Shown here: positions 10,001 through 18,392 of the stretch, piece after piece | Numbering within the stretch: position 1 is the stretch's first letter | Layout: each line of letters starts with the position of its first letter | Source: Aliicoccus persicus | Lineage (GTDB): Bacteria; Bacillota; Bacilli; Staphylococcales; Salinicoccaceae | DNA: 57,031 bases | Direction: 5' to 3' | Assembly: GCF_900110815.1 (NCBI RefSeq) | Contig: NZ_FOIT01000003.1 | Coordinates: forward strand, 177,213-234,243 | Program-made: the position numbers and the translations under genes | The notes under the pieces: generated by a model | The model's input: the letters and a program-made list of their open reading frames with translations, nothing else | Databases searched by the model: none | Told to the model about the DNA's origin: nothing

Positions 10001-10591
10001 CCACGTCAGTTCAATCGCACATCACAACTGCCAACACCTGTATTTGTTGAAGAGAAAGCACAGGCAACAACGCTTGGTACGTGGATGCATGAATGGATGA
10101 TGCTCGTTATCAAATATGCGGATGATATATCAAGTTCAGACGATAAAAAGTCAACATTATCAAAGCTGTTCGATGATCATGGATTATCAGAACGCATTAA
10201 TTCATCTCAAAAATTTCAGTTTATCAATAATGCACTGAAATTTATGACGGATGCATCGATTCTCTCACTGCTAGATCATCGACTGGCGATATATACAGAA
10301 CGCCCGTTCATCATGAATCAGCGTGCAATCGGTGAGGAAGTAGTGCCCGAACAGATGGTACAGGGAATCATTGATTTAATTATTGAAACAGATGACGCAT
10401 GTACAATCATTGATTACAAGACAGACTATATTGATGATAAAATAAATGAGGACATGCTGATATTACGTTATTACAAACAAATTCAGCTCTATAAGCGGTC
10501 TTTGGAAAAATTAGTCGGCGATAAAAAGCCGATTCACGCATACTTATATTACTTTAATTGGAAAGGTGGCGCGATAAAAGTCGATGTTTAA
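7034..10591 (+). CDS. addA: AddA/RexA helicase-nuclease subunit
   Basis: UvrD-like superfamily 1 helicase fused to a RecB-family nuclease; partner of AddB. Motifs in order: AAAGSGKTAVL (Walker A, about residue 25), TFTNASARDMK, DEYQDTNPAQ (motif II, about 405), VGDVKQSIYKFRQADP (motif III), MTIHKSKGLEF (motif V, about 762), LMYVAFTRAEERL (motif VI). The C-terminal nuclease has QGIIDLI and IIDYKTD (about 1110-1130). AAAGGAGA (7024-7029) precedes ATG 7034, with a second ATG at 7037. It overlaps both neighbours by a few bases, so addB, addA and the following membrane gene form a tightly packed unit. Confidence 0.96.
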   Translation: MMSIKFTENQQSAIYTKNTDILVAAAAGSGKTAVLVERIIQNILAKMNGDDGIEIDELLVATFTNASARDMKDKIERALRERLASSEDVVTLNYLNEQLLKMNKAHISTLHSFCLYLIQNHYQLIGLTPNVRTVDTIEGELLLEQVIKTTIERKLKSDDAAFTSLTRVFLGNNDINSLMEIVKSAYRNAIANSDVDAFLNNMKDEYIDDTFLDDLNTRYYKHLDDIVSAMASSLQRINEHFDHPSVAEDYEQHEKHRIFNNVKKKIGKMNDELTLIKAELQDENLKTKRLTEFSAADLSNFENYIDMMNPSKSIIISTANLYTKLLSTFTSSFIQSRNDYRDDLRHMNPMRNAFIDLVITVKDEFIKQKRRMGVIDFNDYEHLALEILTHNDVREMYQNKFKEIMIDEYQDTNPAQEAIIARMKSPSNNNYLFMVGDVKQSIYKFRQADPTIFIDKFKRYQSTDDGTLITLNNNFRSSYGVINLTNRVFERIMDESVGDVTYDETQALIYSKNSDSNSEDHAFIENYTQTDEIPNFKEHYVVERIKMLKESGEKYKDIVLLTRAKTHHIELQQLLRKYDIPSHIESDKGYFESTEIRTIKSILHVIDNPLQDDHLVGVMRLPYFDFDVNEISKIRASSEHMYLYEALSEYKNNFDDALANRIEQFISRVEYFRTESQYLSVHELIELVYREIRLTEFFSAMYNGEVRKANLHQFQHQARLFEARRHITLFEFLSYINELLDEDKDMGETSILTESDDVVRIMTIHKSKGLEFKNVIYYHIEKDIVNPQRSEPSIHLHNTYGLAVKTFDAEDNTMLRNMHSVLLADTMKEELYSEEIRLMYVAFTRAEERLILPLNHKKDHSLKYSVDPNQLVIERNIRLNLQSFKDYLTPIGKYLRSKDGRNEVRDGIVIEPQIDIENLKNDDEEEVRLSSKEILDDIVDTLPHISQDDALKDRIMYEYVSPDGLDKKVFKESVTEIKRRHEVLPDEAAPRQFNRTSQLPTPVFVEEKAQATTLGTWMHEWMMLVIKYADDISSSDDKKSTLSKLFDDHGLSERINSSQKFQFINNALKFMTDASILSLLDHRLAIYTERPFIMNQRAIGEEVVPEQMVQGIIDLIIETDDACTIIDYKTDYIDDKINEDMLILRYYKQIQLYKRSLEKLVGDKKPIHAYLYYFNWKGGAIKVDV

Positions 10592-11672
10592 CAAACGATT
10601 TATAAAACTGTCACTTGCCTTCGCGCTTTTATTGTTACTTTTATTAAATGGTTTACATTATATGATGCCTTACAGTGTCATCAACCCATATGAATACTTT
10701 CAATCGAGCGAGCGCTCATTATACCAAGTGTTAAGTATATTTATTGGGGGAACGACTGTTACACTTGTTGCGATCATTATTGGCTACGCAATGAGTTATG
10801 TCGGTGGATCAAAACCATTTCGACTGTTCAAGACGGGCGGAGTACTCTTGATCGGTTCAATGTTAATTGCGATTTTCATATTCGGATTTGAACAGTTTCC
10901 ATATATTTTATTTGCTGCACTTATCGCCGTGTTTTTCATACGGAGTCATTGGATGCTACTGCTCGTATCGAGTACGATCATTTATATTTTGTATATCATG
11001 TCGAGCATTTTGCCAAGCTATTTATCGACAGTCGTTTCAAACTACGATGTGATCTACTCAGCGATACAAGAAATCACTGAATACACACGTGTTTTTTCAT
11101 CCACAGACTATTTCGCGATTCTAGCATTGAATACATCACTACTCACAGACAATTTCTTCTCGGCAATGTATGCGTCATTGTTCACAGTGTTGCCGTGGAT
11201 ACTCGTGGGTATGTTTGCACATAAATTGAGAATTGATGAGGTCATTGAAGAACATACAATGATGTCTTTCATATTGTTTGCAACATTGGTTAGCTCCAGC
11301 ATTGCACTCAAGTTGATTCAAATGTTTGCACTTGGTTCTTATAGTGGAAATCTTATTTCTGATAATATTGCCGGACCATTGCTTGCCATCAGTTATTTTC
11401 TGTTAATCGCGTTTATCGTTAAAGTGTTGCCGGAGCGAATGACTTATCCGTTTGAAACACTCGGAAAATATGTTTTATCTGCGTACTTGCTGTCACATAT
11501 TGCAAACTTCTTTATTTACTATGGCGTAGGTTTTTCTATGTATGGTGAAGTGTCGCTCTTACAATCAATCATAACGACGTTGATCATTTTTGTTGTATTG
11601 CTTGTTCTTGCGAATATCGCAGAGCGATATAAAATCACAATGTTAGAAAAATATATTTTTAAAGATTATTAA
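10584..11672 (+). CDS. Polytopic membrane protein, possibly DUF418-like
   Basis: About ten hydrophobic segments in 362 residues, with the pattern of a multi-pass inner-membrane protein and no soluble domain. The C-terminal stretch (PFETLGKYVLSAYLLSHIANFF, shown in part: LGKYVLSAYLLSH) resembles the last helices of DUF418/acyltransferase-like proteins, but I cannot confirm a family. The start overlaps the addA end by 8 nt, so it is in the addBA unit. That placement does not show a role in DNA repair. Function unknown. Confidence 0.7.
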   Translation: MFNKRFIKLSLAFALLLLLLLNGLHYMMPYSVINPYEYFQSSERSLYQVLSIFIGGTTVTLVAIIIGYAMSYVGGSKPFRLFKTGGVLLIGSMLIAIFIFGFEQFPYILFAALIAVFFIRSHWMLLLVSSTIIYILYIMSSILPSYLSTVVSNYDVIYSAIQEITEYTRVFSSTDYFAILALNTSLLTDNFFSAMYASLFTVLPWILVGMFAHKLRIDEVIEEHTMMSFILFATLVSSSIALKLIQMFALGSYSGNLISDNIAGPLLAISYFLLIAFIVKVLPERMTYPFETLGKYVLSAYLLSHIANFFIYYGVGFSMYGEVSLLQSIITTLIIFVVLLVLANIAERYKITMLEKYIFKDY

Positions 11673-11693
11673 AGGTCAATTGTATGATGTTTT

Positions 11694-11702
11694 TGTTATA
11701 AT
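11694..11702 (+). promoter_or_regulatory. Extended -10 promoter element before the FAH gene
   Basis: TG-T-TATAAT (TATAAT at 11697-11702) lies about 25 nt upstream of the start codon. No good -35 is visible, which is common with an extended -10. Confidence 0.45.
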
Positions 11703-11727
11703 GTATTAAAGCGAAAAGAGGGATGAT

Positions 11728-12630
11728 ATGAAATTTTTAACATTCATGCACGATGAAAAGACATATTATGGTGTTAAAGTAAAACGTGAAGATAAGGCTT
11801 GGGTATTGCCTAAGTTATTTGAATCATTTAGTGATGATCCAGACTATCCAAAATCATTAATCGAAGGTATCTCTAAGTATAATACGTTAGATTTTCAAGA
11901 GATTGTACGCAAGCTTGTAGATGAGGCAGAGCGCAGTGAAAATGCTGAAGAATTTAAAGTGAATTTCAATGATATTACATTTTTAGCACCTGTTTCACCG
12001 CCGAATAATGTCATCGCCTTCGGTCGTAATTATAAATCACATGCTGAAGAGTTATCGAATAATGTTGATGAATTATATGTATTTACGAAAGCAGCGACGA
12101 GTTTAGTCGGTGATAATGCAACGATTCCGAATCACCAAGATATTACGAATAGCTTGGACTATGAAGGAGAACTCGGCGTTGTCATCGGTAAGCGTGGTAA
12201 GAAAATTCATGAATCGATGGCACTTGATTATATTTATGGGTACACAATCATCAATGATATTACTGCGCGCGATTTACAAAAAGAGCATGTCGACGCATTT
12301 TTATCGAAATCACTTGAAGGTGGTTGCCCGATGGGACCATATATCGTAACAAAAGATGAATTGCCACAGCCAGAAAATACGACGATTGTTACGAAAGTGA
12401 ACAATGATATCAGACAGGACGGTTCAACGAGTGAAATGGTCCTTAAAATCGATAAAATGATTGCTGAAATTTCAAAATACATCACCCTTGAACCTGGCGA
12501 TGTCATTGCAACAGGAACGCCAGGTGGTGTCGGTGCGGGCATGAACCCACCACAATTTTTACAACCAGGAGATACCGTTAGAATTTCAATCAATGGCATT
12601 GGAACGCTAACGACTCATATAAGTAAGTAA
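11728..12630 (+). CDS. Fumarylacetoacetate hydrolase (FAH) family protein
   Basis: Cytosolic metal-dependent hydrolase/decarboxylase fold. The 300-residue protein carries [14 protein letters not shown] (about residues 95-108), [12 protein letters not shown] with the metal-binding acidic residues (about 145-156), [10 protein letters not shown] (about 177-186) and TGTPGGVG (about 271-278), all typical of FAH/YisK-type enzymes. Exact substrate is unknown; relatives include oxaloacetate decarboxylases, acylpyruvases and 2-hydroxyhepta-2,4-diene-1,7-dioate isomerases. GAGGG ribosome binding site. The next gene, yisL, starts 24 nt downstream. The same pair follows rexA in S. aureus. Confidence 0.92.
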   Translation: MKFLTFMHDEKTYYGVKVKREDKAWVLPKLFESFSDDPDYPKSLIEGISKYNTLDFQEIVRKLVDEAERSENAEEFKVNFNDITFLAPVSPPNNVIAFGRNYKSHAEELSNNVDELYVFTKAATSLVGDNATIPNHQDITNSLDYEGELGVVIGKRGKKIHESMALDYIYGYTIINDITARDLQKEHVDAFLSKSLEGGCPMGPYIVTKDELPQPENTTIVTKVNNDIRQDGSTSEMVLKIDKMIAEISKYITLEPGDVIATGTPGGVGAGMNPPQFLQPGDTVRISINGIGTLTTHISK

Positions 12631-12654
12631 ATTAAATAGGAGAGGATTTTTAAA

Positions 12655-13056
12655 GTGACGACAGGTTTACTGCATACACATTTAGCTTCTACAGCAATCG
12701 TTATCATTCTTTACGCAATTGTTATGTATTTATATCGCAGTCAAAAAGGTGCGAACAAAACATCAACGACGATCCATATGATATTGCGAGTATTTTTAGT
12801 AATCATGTTATTCTCAGGTATTGGTATATATGTGTCTGCGATGGATTACATTTCTTCATTAGACAATGGCCATATGGAATACGGTATAAAAGCATTGCTC
12901 GGTATACTGACAATTGGATTTGTTGAGATGAGCTTAGTCAGTGCGAAAAAACAACGCAAAATTGTTAATATTATGATGATTATTTTTATCGTCATACTCC
13001 TAGCAACAATCGTACTCGGTAGTTATTTAGACATGGGTACGCTGAACTTCTTTTAA
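12655..13056 (+). CDS. yisL: YisL family (DUF1516) membrane protein
   Basis: 133 residues with four hydrophobic helices and the HTHLASTAIVIIL start typical of DUF1516/YisL proteins of Bacillus and Staphylococcus. Integral membrane protein of unknown function. GTG start with AGGAGAGG about 10 nt upstream. It is co-oriented with the FAH gene and followed by a terminator. Confidence 0.85.
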   Translation: MTTGLLHTHLASTAIVIILYAIVMYLYRSQKGANKTSTTIHMILRVFLVIMLFSGIGIYVSAMDYISSLDNGHMEYGIKALLGILTIGFVEMSLVSAKKQRKIVNIMMIIFIVILLATIVLGSYLDMGTLNFF

Positions 13057-13066
13057 TAACCTTTGA

Positions 13067-13097
13067 AAGGCGAGCGATCAGCTCGTCTTTTTTTATG
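13067..13097 (+). terminator. Rho-independent terminator after yisL
   Basis: GGCGAGC/GCTCGTC stem around GATCA, followed by a run of seven or more T. Confidence 0.8.
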
Positions 13098-13173
13098 AAC
13101 ATTTAATGAACTCCCGTGTTTTAATGAGAATTTATTGTATAATTATCTGTAACAAGATGAAGAGGTAATGATA

Positions 13174-14622
13174 ATGAAAAAGTTTAGCATTGCGTTGTTA
13201 ATGGCAATTCTTACAATTACGTCTATAAATGTGACGACGTTTGCAGAAACAGAAGAGGAAATGCCAGATCGAATGTATTCAATGGTCATTGACCGTTATT
13301 ATAGTTTTTCAGATTCAAATAATGAAGGTGTCCAAGCTGGAGATCCAGCATATCCATTTGGTGGTGACTTTCTCGGCATTGTGAATTTTCTTGATAATAT
13401 CGAAGAAATGGGTATGAATACGATACATATTTCGCCTGTGTTTAGTCATCATACCGATGACTATCTTGGCTATGCTGTCACAGACTTTTCAGTCGCCGAT
13501 GCATTCGGTGGTAGTGAAGATTTAGACACACTGATAGAAGAAGCACATGATCGTGACATGAAAGTTGTCGTTGATTTTCCACTGACGATCAGTGAAACGT
13601 ATGATGGTGATACTGATTTCGCTGTGGTCGATGCGCCAGAACTCAGTGAGTTACAAGCAGAATATTTCGACACATATGGCGTGGAAGCACTGGATATGAC
13701 AGACGAAGCAACAGTTGCAGCAATTAGTGAAATCGTGGAAGATTTTGTCAATACGCATGACGTAGATGGTTTGAGCTTCTTCTTGACACAAGACGGTGTG
13801 GATGGCAGTGAATTTTTATCTGGATTAGAAGAAGTCGATACGTATGGTATTACGACTGTAGAAGAACTAGAGATCAGTGGATTTGACCATATAATGTTAG
13901 AAGAAACAAGAGCAGCAGTTGCACACTCATTCGCATACTTTGATCATGAAGTGATGGAATATCCAAGTGATCATTCACCACTCTTAATGGCGGACCATTG
14001 GTTTAGCAATCGATTTACATATGAGCCGGTCGAATTACGTGCATTTCCAGGCACACGTGTCATGCAGCTGTCGACATACTTGCTCGGTTATCCGGGACCA
14101 ATTGGTTATTATTATGGAACAGAAGTTGCTTACAACGGGAATACGTTAGAAACGATACACCCACAGATGACATTTTGGTCAGACCAAGAAGTTTATGATT
14201 ATGTGAGTGAACGTGCTGAAGTGTTCGAACGCTTCCCTAAGATGTTTAAAGGTGAGACTGAAACACTGCTAAATGAAGCAGGACACTATGTGGTCAAATA
14301 TAATACGCCATCAGACGAAGCGGACTTTATCTATAGAATTAATGATACAAGCGAGACACGCGGGTTCAGCATGAACGAAGAAGAAATTGGCGAAGATATG
14401 ATGTTGAGCGGCGTTCTCACTGGAGAAATTGCTAGAAGTAATAACGATGGAGAATACATTACTGTGTTGGACAGAGAGACGAGCGAGCTGTTTGCCATCA
14501 TTGATAATGTCGGACTGAATAACTGGTATTTACTGGCGTCAGTATTAATCTTCGGTGGATTTGTCGTATTCTTATATATCGTTGCAAAGCGCGGCAAGTC
14601 TAATGAGAAAAAAGTTAAATAA
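13174..14622 (+). CDS. Membrane-anchored GH13 alpha-amylase-like protein, probably non-catalytic
   Basis: Exported protein: a signal peptide (MKKFSIALLMAILTITS, cleavage near TTFA-E), a GH13 (alpha-amylase) barrel, then a C-terminal membrane helix (about residues 452-470) and a lysine-rich tail. Barrel landmarks are clear: FGGDFLGIVNFLDNIEEMG, ISPVF, AFGGSEDLDTLIEEAHDRDM, YLLGYPGPIGYYYGTE. The catalytic regions are degenerate. Region I ends DFPLTI instead of D-x-x-x-N-H; region II reads VDGLSFF where VDGFRLD is expected, losing the nucleophile Asp; region IV reads ADHWFSNR, lacking the HD pair. It may bind glycans without cleaving them. ATG 13174 is chosen over 13168 because AGAGG (13161-13165) is better spaced. 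Own promoter likely (TATAAT at 13138-13143). Confidence 0.85.
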   Translation: MKKFSIALLMAILTITSINVTTFAETEEEMPDRMYSMVIDRYYSFSDSNNEGVQAGDPAYPFGGDFLGIVNFLDNIEEMGMNTIHISPVFSHHTDDYLGYAVTDFSVADAFGGSEDLDTLIEEAHDRDMKVVVDFPLTISETYDGDTDFAVVDAPELSELQAEYFDTYGVEALDMTDEATVAAISEIVEDFVNTHDVDGLSFFLTQDGVDGSEFLSGLEEVDTYGITTVEELEISGFDHIMLEETRAAVAHSFAYFDHEVMEYPSDHSPLLMADHWFSNRFTYEPVELRAFPGTRVMQLSTYLLGYPGPIGYYYGTEVAYNGNTLETIHPQMTFWSDQEVYDYVSERAEVFERFPKMFKGETETLLNEAGHYVVKYNTPSDEADFIYRINDTSETRGFSMNEEEIGEDMMLSGVLTGEIARSNNDGEYITVLDRETSELFAIIDNVGLNNWYLLASVLIFGGFVVFLYIVAKRGKSNEKKVK

Positions 14623-14707
14623 TAGAGCGTTTGGATTCCGGTGTGTCCGCTTTTTTGGAGGGTGTGCCGGAATTTTTTGTTGGGGTTTTGTCGGTGAGCA
14701 CACTTGA

Positions 14708-14789
14708 GCTTATGAGCAATAAAGTTTCATTGGAACGAAAATCAATCTGCGTGTCAGTGAGCAACGCTCATAGGAACGCAAATCAATCT
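14708..14789 (-). repeat. Two reverse-oriented units of the 41-bp hairpin repeat
   Basis: Two consecutive 41-bp units (14708-14748, 14749-14789), each ending ATCAATCT. The second begins GCGTGTCAGTGAGC and contains CTCATAGGAACGC. They are the reverse complement of the units at 119-157 and 45204-45244, and match those at 56961-57031. They lie between convergent genes. Nothing else is seen in 14623-14820. Confidence 0.8.
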
Positions 14790-14826
14790 AAAGTCAGCAT
14801 GAGATCAGCATGAGACAATATGAATC

Positions 14827-14855
14827 ACAAAAAAAAGACACCCATCAGGGTGTCC
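14827..14855 (-). terminator. Rho-independent terminator of the cdr unit
   Basis: Read on the minus strand: GGACACCC-tgat-GGGTGTC followed by a run of T. Confidence 0.9.
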
Positions 14856-14872
14856 ATTGCTCAAAATATTAT

Positions 14873-16261
14873 TCATCGCTTACCAAGTGCTTTGTACCCA
14901 ATCATATTTACAACACTTTTCGGGCTAGAGAATGATGGGGCATATGCGGGTTCTAAGTCGTTCAGATCATATACTGTGCCACCAAACTTCATCACTGCGG
15001 CCAATGTATCAATCAGCTTGTCGACTTTGTCCTCGCCCATCGATACGGCGCGCAAGATTTTCCCAGTCGATTTCTCATAATACACTTTCACATGAATTTT
15101 CCGACTCTCCGGCATATATCCGGCCATATTGCGCTGGCTATGTTCAATGACTTCGACATCCATATCCAAATTATTAATCAATTTATGGCTCACACCAACA
15201 CTGCCGATATGGAAATCAAACATGCGAATGATCTGTGCACCGAGTAATCCTTTAACAGGTGTTGCATCTCGACCATCTGCAATCGCTAGCCGCCCATCAC
15301 CACTCTTCACCATTCCGCCACCATCGATGATTTGTGCGATCAAGTATGCCATGCGGTGTGCCGGCCAAGCGAGGGCGACGTTTACACGTTCATCAACATG
15401 CAGGTAGCGTGATTCCACCGCATCGCCGAGTGCAAAGACATTTTGAACATTTGTCTGGCACCATTCATTTATTGGAATGTGTCCACGCTCCGACAATTCA
15501 ATATTTGTATCAGATAAAAATCCAGTAGATGGCGATATACCAACACCTGTAAATATCATGTCGACATTTAGTGTATTCCCATTCGATAAAGTGACGACAT
15601 CTCCATCAGCTTTTTCTACTTCTGCATCAAGATAAACATCTACACCGCGTTCCTTTAAATGAATGAGTAATTCGTCTGCATAATCTTTTTCAATGACTGA
15701 ATATATATGGGTACTCCTGTGAACGAGCGAAACTTTTAATCCACGTAAAACTAATGATTCTAGTACTTCTAAACTGACAAACCCGGTACCGACCACGAGC
15801 ACATGAACGACTTCGTCAAGTATCAAGTTGTGCATGATGTCATCTAAGTCTTCAAGTTTATGAAGGCTGTGAACATTTTTGGCACCTTCAAATACCGCCA
15901 ATTGATTCGGGTGGGCACCTGGTGATACGACAAGATAGTCATACACGTCTTCCATCACAGTATTCGTCGTTAAGTTTTTAACGACCACTTTGTTATTTGT
16001 CGTGTCCACATCAATAACCTCATGATATGTCCGAACATCAATATGTTTCTGTACAAACTTTTCTTTCGTATACGCAATCAAGTGATCGCGAGACTTCACT
16101 TCACCACTGATCAAATACGGCAATCCACAGTTTGCAAAACTGACGTCGCGATGTTTATCGTATATTGTAATCTCGATATCAGGATTAATGCGTCTGAGTT
16201 GTGCTGCAGTTGTTGCGCCACCTGCGACACCACCTATAATTACTACCTTTTGCAATTTCAT
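14873..16261 (-). CDS. cdr: Coenzyme A disulfide reductase
   Basis: FAD/NAD(P)H-dependent reductase that keeps CoA, a main low-molecular-weight thiol in staphylococci, reduced. N-terminal FAD-binding VVIIGGVAGGATTA, then the single active-site cysteine in SFANCGLPY (about residue 45), a second dinucleotide fold (VLVVGTGFVSLEVLE), NVFALGDAVE for FAD, and the C-terminal dimerisation domain with the conserved tyrosine region EPAYAPSFSSPK. Compared with the remembered S. aureus enzyme, about 15-20 extra residues (DGGGMVKSGDGRLAIADGRD region) sit before the dimerisation domain. ATG 16261 is preferred to GTG 16264, since AGGA lies closer to proper spacing. Likely transcribed with degV and the Cof gene. 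Confidence 0.94.
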   Translation of the reverse strand: MKLQKVVIIGGVAGGATTAAQLRRINPDIEITIYDKHRDVSFANCGLPYLISGEVKSRDHLIAYTKEKFVQKHIDVRTYHEVIDVDTTNNKVVVKNLTTNTVMEDVYDYLVVSPGAHPNQLAVFEGAKNVHSLHKLEDLDDIMHNLILDEVVHVLVVGTGFVSLEVLESLVLRGLKVSLVHRSTHIYSVIEKDYADELLIHLKERGVDVYLDAEVEKADGDVVTLSNGNTLNVDMIFTGVGISPSTGFLSDTNIELSERGHIPINEWCQTNVQNVFALGDAVESRYLHVDERVNVALAWPAHRMAYLIAQIIDGGGMVKSGDGRLAIADGRDATPVKGLLGAQIIRMFDFHIGSVGVSHKLINNLDMDVEVIEHSQRNMAGYMPESRKIHVKVYYEKSTGKILRAVSMGEDKVDKLIDTLAAVMKFGGTVYDLNDLEPAYAPSFSSPKSVVNMIGYKALGKR

Positions 16262-16274
16262 CACATCCTAACGA

Positions 16275-17111
16275 TTATTGCTTATAGTAAAATAATGCGA
16301 CTGTTCCGTTACCTGTATGACTTGCAATCGTTGGTCCGATAAGTTTGATTTTAACTTCATCAATTTTCGTTTCCGCGAGCAACAATTCTTTTAATTTTTC
16401 AGCAGTGTCTAATGCATTTGCATGCGCAATATATGCCTTTCCACTCGCGCCTTCATCTTTTACCTTATTGATCATACTTTTAAGTACTTTTTTCTCACCA
16501 CGATGTTTTTCAATTGGTACGAGTTTACCTTCTTCCACATGGAGAAGTGGGCGAATGTTTAGAAGTCCGCCTAAAAATGCAGATCCTTTCGATAAACGAC
16601 CACCTTTTGCCAAGTAGTCAAGATCAGAAACTGTGAACAAATGTCTGATTGTTGTGAGCATTTCTTTCGTTTCAGTTACAACGTTATCAAACGATTCACC
16701 TGCGTTTACGAGATCACTTGCGCGTTCAACAGTATAACCGAGCCCGTAACTTGCACTCAACGAATCAAGGATTTCGATTTTTGCATCTGGAAAGTCTTCA
16801 AGCACAACGTCGCGAGCGATAACAGAGCTTTGGTACGTACCAGATAAACCACTCGAGAACGCAATGTATAAAATTTCGTTATCTCGTTCTAACAGTTCAC
16901 GGAACAAGCTTTCAAATTCATCTGGATTGACTTGAGATGTTAGCGGACGATGACCCTCAGTAATTTTCTGTAACACTTCTTCACTCGTAATATCGATTTG
17001 ATCCGTGTACTCGACATCATCAATTGTGATCGATAACCTTACTACTTCAATATTGCGCTTCTTCAAATCTTCACTTTTTATATCTGAACAACTATCTGCT
17101 ACTAAAATCAT
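16275..17111 (-). CDS. DegV family fatty-acid-binding protein (FakB-like)
   Basis: 278-residue DegV fold. DegV/FakB proteins bind a fatty acid and present it to the kinase FakA for incorporation into phospholipid. Visible motifs: LVADSCSDI at the start, the fatty-acid head-group loop RPLTSQVNP (about 57-65), FSSGLSGTYQS (about 85-95), and LAKGGRLSKG with NIRPLL (about 165-190). Ends with SHTGNGTVALFY. The gene lies 12 nt from the Cof gene upstream and 13 nt from cdr downstream, so it sits mid-operon. Which FakB specificity (saturated or unsaturated) cannot be told. Confidence 0.9.
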   Translation of the reverse strand: MILVADSCSDIKSEDLKKRNIEVVRLSITIDDVEYTDQIDITSEEVLQKITEGHRPLTSQVNPDEFESLFRELLERDNEILYIAFSSGLSGTYQSSVIARDVVLEDFPDAKIEILDSLSASYGLGYTVERASDLVNAGESFDNVVTETKEMLTTIRHLFTVSDLDYLAKGGRLSKGSAFLGGLLNIRPLLHVEEGKLVPIEKHRGEKKVLKSMINKVKDEGASGKAYIAHANALDTAEKLKELLLAETKIDEVKIKLIGPTIASHTGNGTVALFYYKQ

Positions 17112-17123
17112 TGTATTGCCTCC

Positions 17124-17936
17124 TTAAATATTTAAATTAAAGAAATCGATAAGAAAATGTGCAATACCATCTTCGTTATTCGATTTAGTTACATGATTCG
17201 CGATACTTTTTAAATCGTCGATTGCATTGTCCATCGCAACGCCGTGTGCAACATATTCAATCATTTCATTATCATTGTCCTCATCACCAAAGGCGATTGT
17301 ATTCTCTTGTTTAATTCCCAGATATCCGCGTACGTAATCAACACCGACAGCTTTATTGATACCTTTCTTAACAATCTCTATGACAGGGTATGGTGCACCC
17401 CAGCGACGGTGTTCGATTAAATCGGCAAATAAATCATCCAAGTTTTGTCGAATGGAAGGTATATGTTCATCCTTTGCTTGAATTAATATACTTGTCGGAC
17501 CTTCTGCTAACGTCTCGTTCAACTCACCAACACGTATTTCTGGCCGACCGGTTTTAAACATATCAAGGATGACTTCATCGTGATAATGCACATAAACTCT
17601 ATCTTTGATTTCAGCAAGTATATTTTGGATCTTTAAATCGGGCACACGTTCAGATATTTTATGGACGACGTCTAAATCGAGTGTTTCGTGTACGACATCA
17701 AATGATCGATCTGAAGGGTGGTGTACAAATGCACCGTTAAAATTAACAATTGGTGTATCCATACTTAATTCTCTATAATAATCTTCACTCGCACGATATG
17801 GACGACCAGTGGAAATGATTAATTTGTGTCCTTGTGCTTTTAATTGAAGTAACACCTGTTTAGTGAGTGGTGTAATTTCTTTATCATCATTGAGTAAAGT
17901 GCCATCTAAATCTAGGCAAATTAAATGTGGCTCCAT
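17124..17936 (-). CDS. Cof-type HAD-IIB family phosphatase
   Basis: Cytosolic haloacid-dehalogenase-like phosphatase, 270 residues. Motif I is LDLDGTLLNDD (residues 7-17), motif II is IISTGRP (about 39-45), motif III Lys is in the KGINKAVG segment, and motif IV is AFGDEDNDNEMI (about 215-226). The C2-type cap lies between motifs II and III. Such enzymes dephosphorylate small metabolites; the substrate is not predictable. AGGAGT ribosome binding site. First gene of the Cof-degV-cdr group. Confidence 0.92.
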   Translation of the reverse strand: MEPHLICLDLDGTLLNDDKEITPLTKQVLLQLKAQGHKLIISTGRPYRASEDYYRELSMDTPIVNFNGAFVHHPSDRSFDVVHETLDLDVVHKISERVPDLKIQNILAEIKDRVYVHYHDEVILDMFKTGRPEIRVGELNETLAEGPTSILIQAKDEHIPSIRQNLDDLFADLIEHRRWGAPYPVIEIVKKGINKAVGVDYVRGYLGIKQENTIAFGDEDNDNEMIEYVAHGVAMDNAIDDLKSIANHVTKSNNEDGIAHFLIDFFNLNI

Positions 17937-17985
17937 CTACGTACTCCTTTAAAAACATGTTTGTTTTATCATATCATTAAATTTT

Positions 17986-17994
17986 GTTATACTA
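17986..17994 (+). promoter_or_regulatory. Extended -10 promoter of sufT
   Basis: TG-T-TATACT lies in the divergent region between the Cof gene and sufT, about 35 nt before the sufT start. Confidence 0.4.
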
Positions 17995-18029
17995 AATATC
18001 AAATACATGAATTGTAAGGAGATGTTACG

Positions 18030-18338
18030 ATGGATAAGGCTATGGAAGAGAGCATGATGGGTGCACTTGAGAACGTTATTGACCCTGAATTAGGTATAGA
18101 TATCGTCAATCTTGGATTGGTTTATGGCGTACATTTAGATGACGAAGGACGCGCGGGTGTCGAAATGACTTTAACTTCTATGGGTTGCCCGATGGGACCT
18201 CAAATCGTTTCAGGCGTAGAGCAAGCACTTGCTGAGTTGCCAGAAGTAAAAGATACGACAGTAAATATCGTTTGGAACCCACCTTGGGACAAAGATAAGA
18301 TGAGTCGTTACGCTAAAATTGCATTGGGTGTCAGCTAA
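18030..18338 (+). CDS. sufT: MIP18/DUF59 family Fe-S assembly factor SufT
   Basis: 102 residues. The family signature NVIDPELGIDIVNLGLVYGV (in part: DPELGIDIVNLGLVY, residues 17-31) and TLTSMGCPMGPQI with the conserved cysteine are plain. In S. aureus the homologue SufT contributes to iron-sulfur cluster maturation when demand is high. Cytosolic. AAGGAGA ribosome binding site; monocistronic, with its own promoter and a terminator just downstream. Confidence 0.93.
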   Translation: MDKAMEESMMGALENVIDPELGIDIVNLGLVYGVHLDDEGRAGVEMTLTSMGCPMGPQIVSGVEQALAELPEVKDTTVNIVWNPPWDKDKMSRYAKIALGVS

Positions 18339-18347
18339 ATATACAGA

Positions 18348-18392
18348 TAAAGGCCAGCAGGAATTAATTTTCCTGTTGGCCTTTTGTTTTAA
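18348..18392. terminator. Bidirectional terminator between sufT and uppP
   Basis: AAAGGCCAGCAGGAA / TTCCTGTTGGCCTTTT stem with an A-run on one side and a T-run on the other, between convergent genes. It overlaps the last codons of uppP. Confidence 0.88.
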
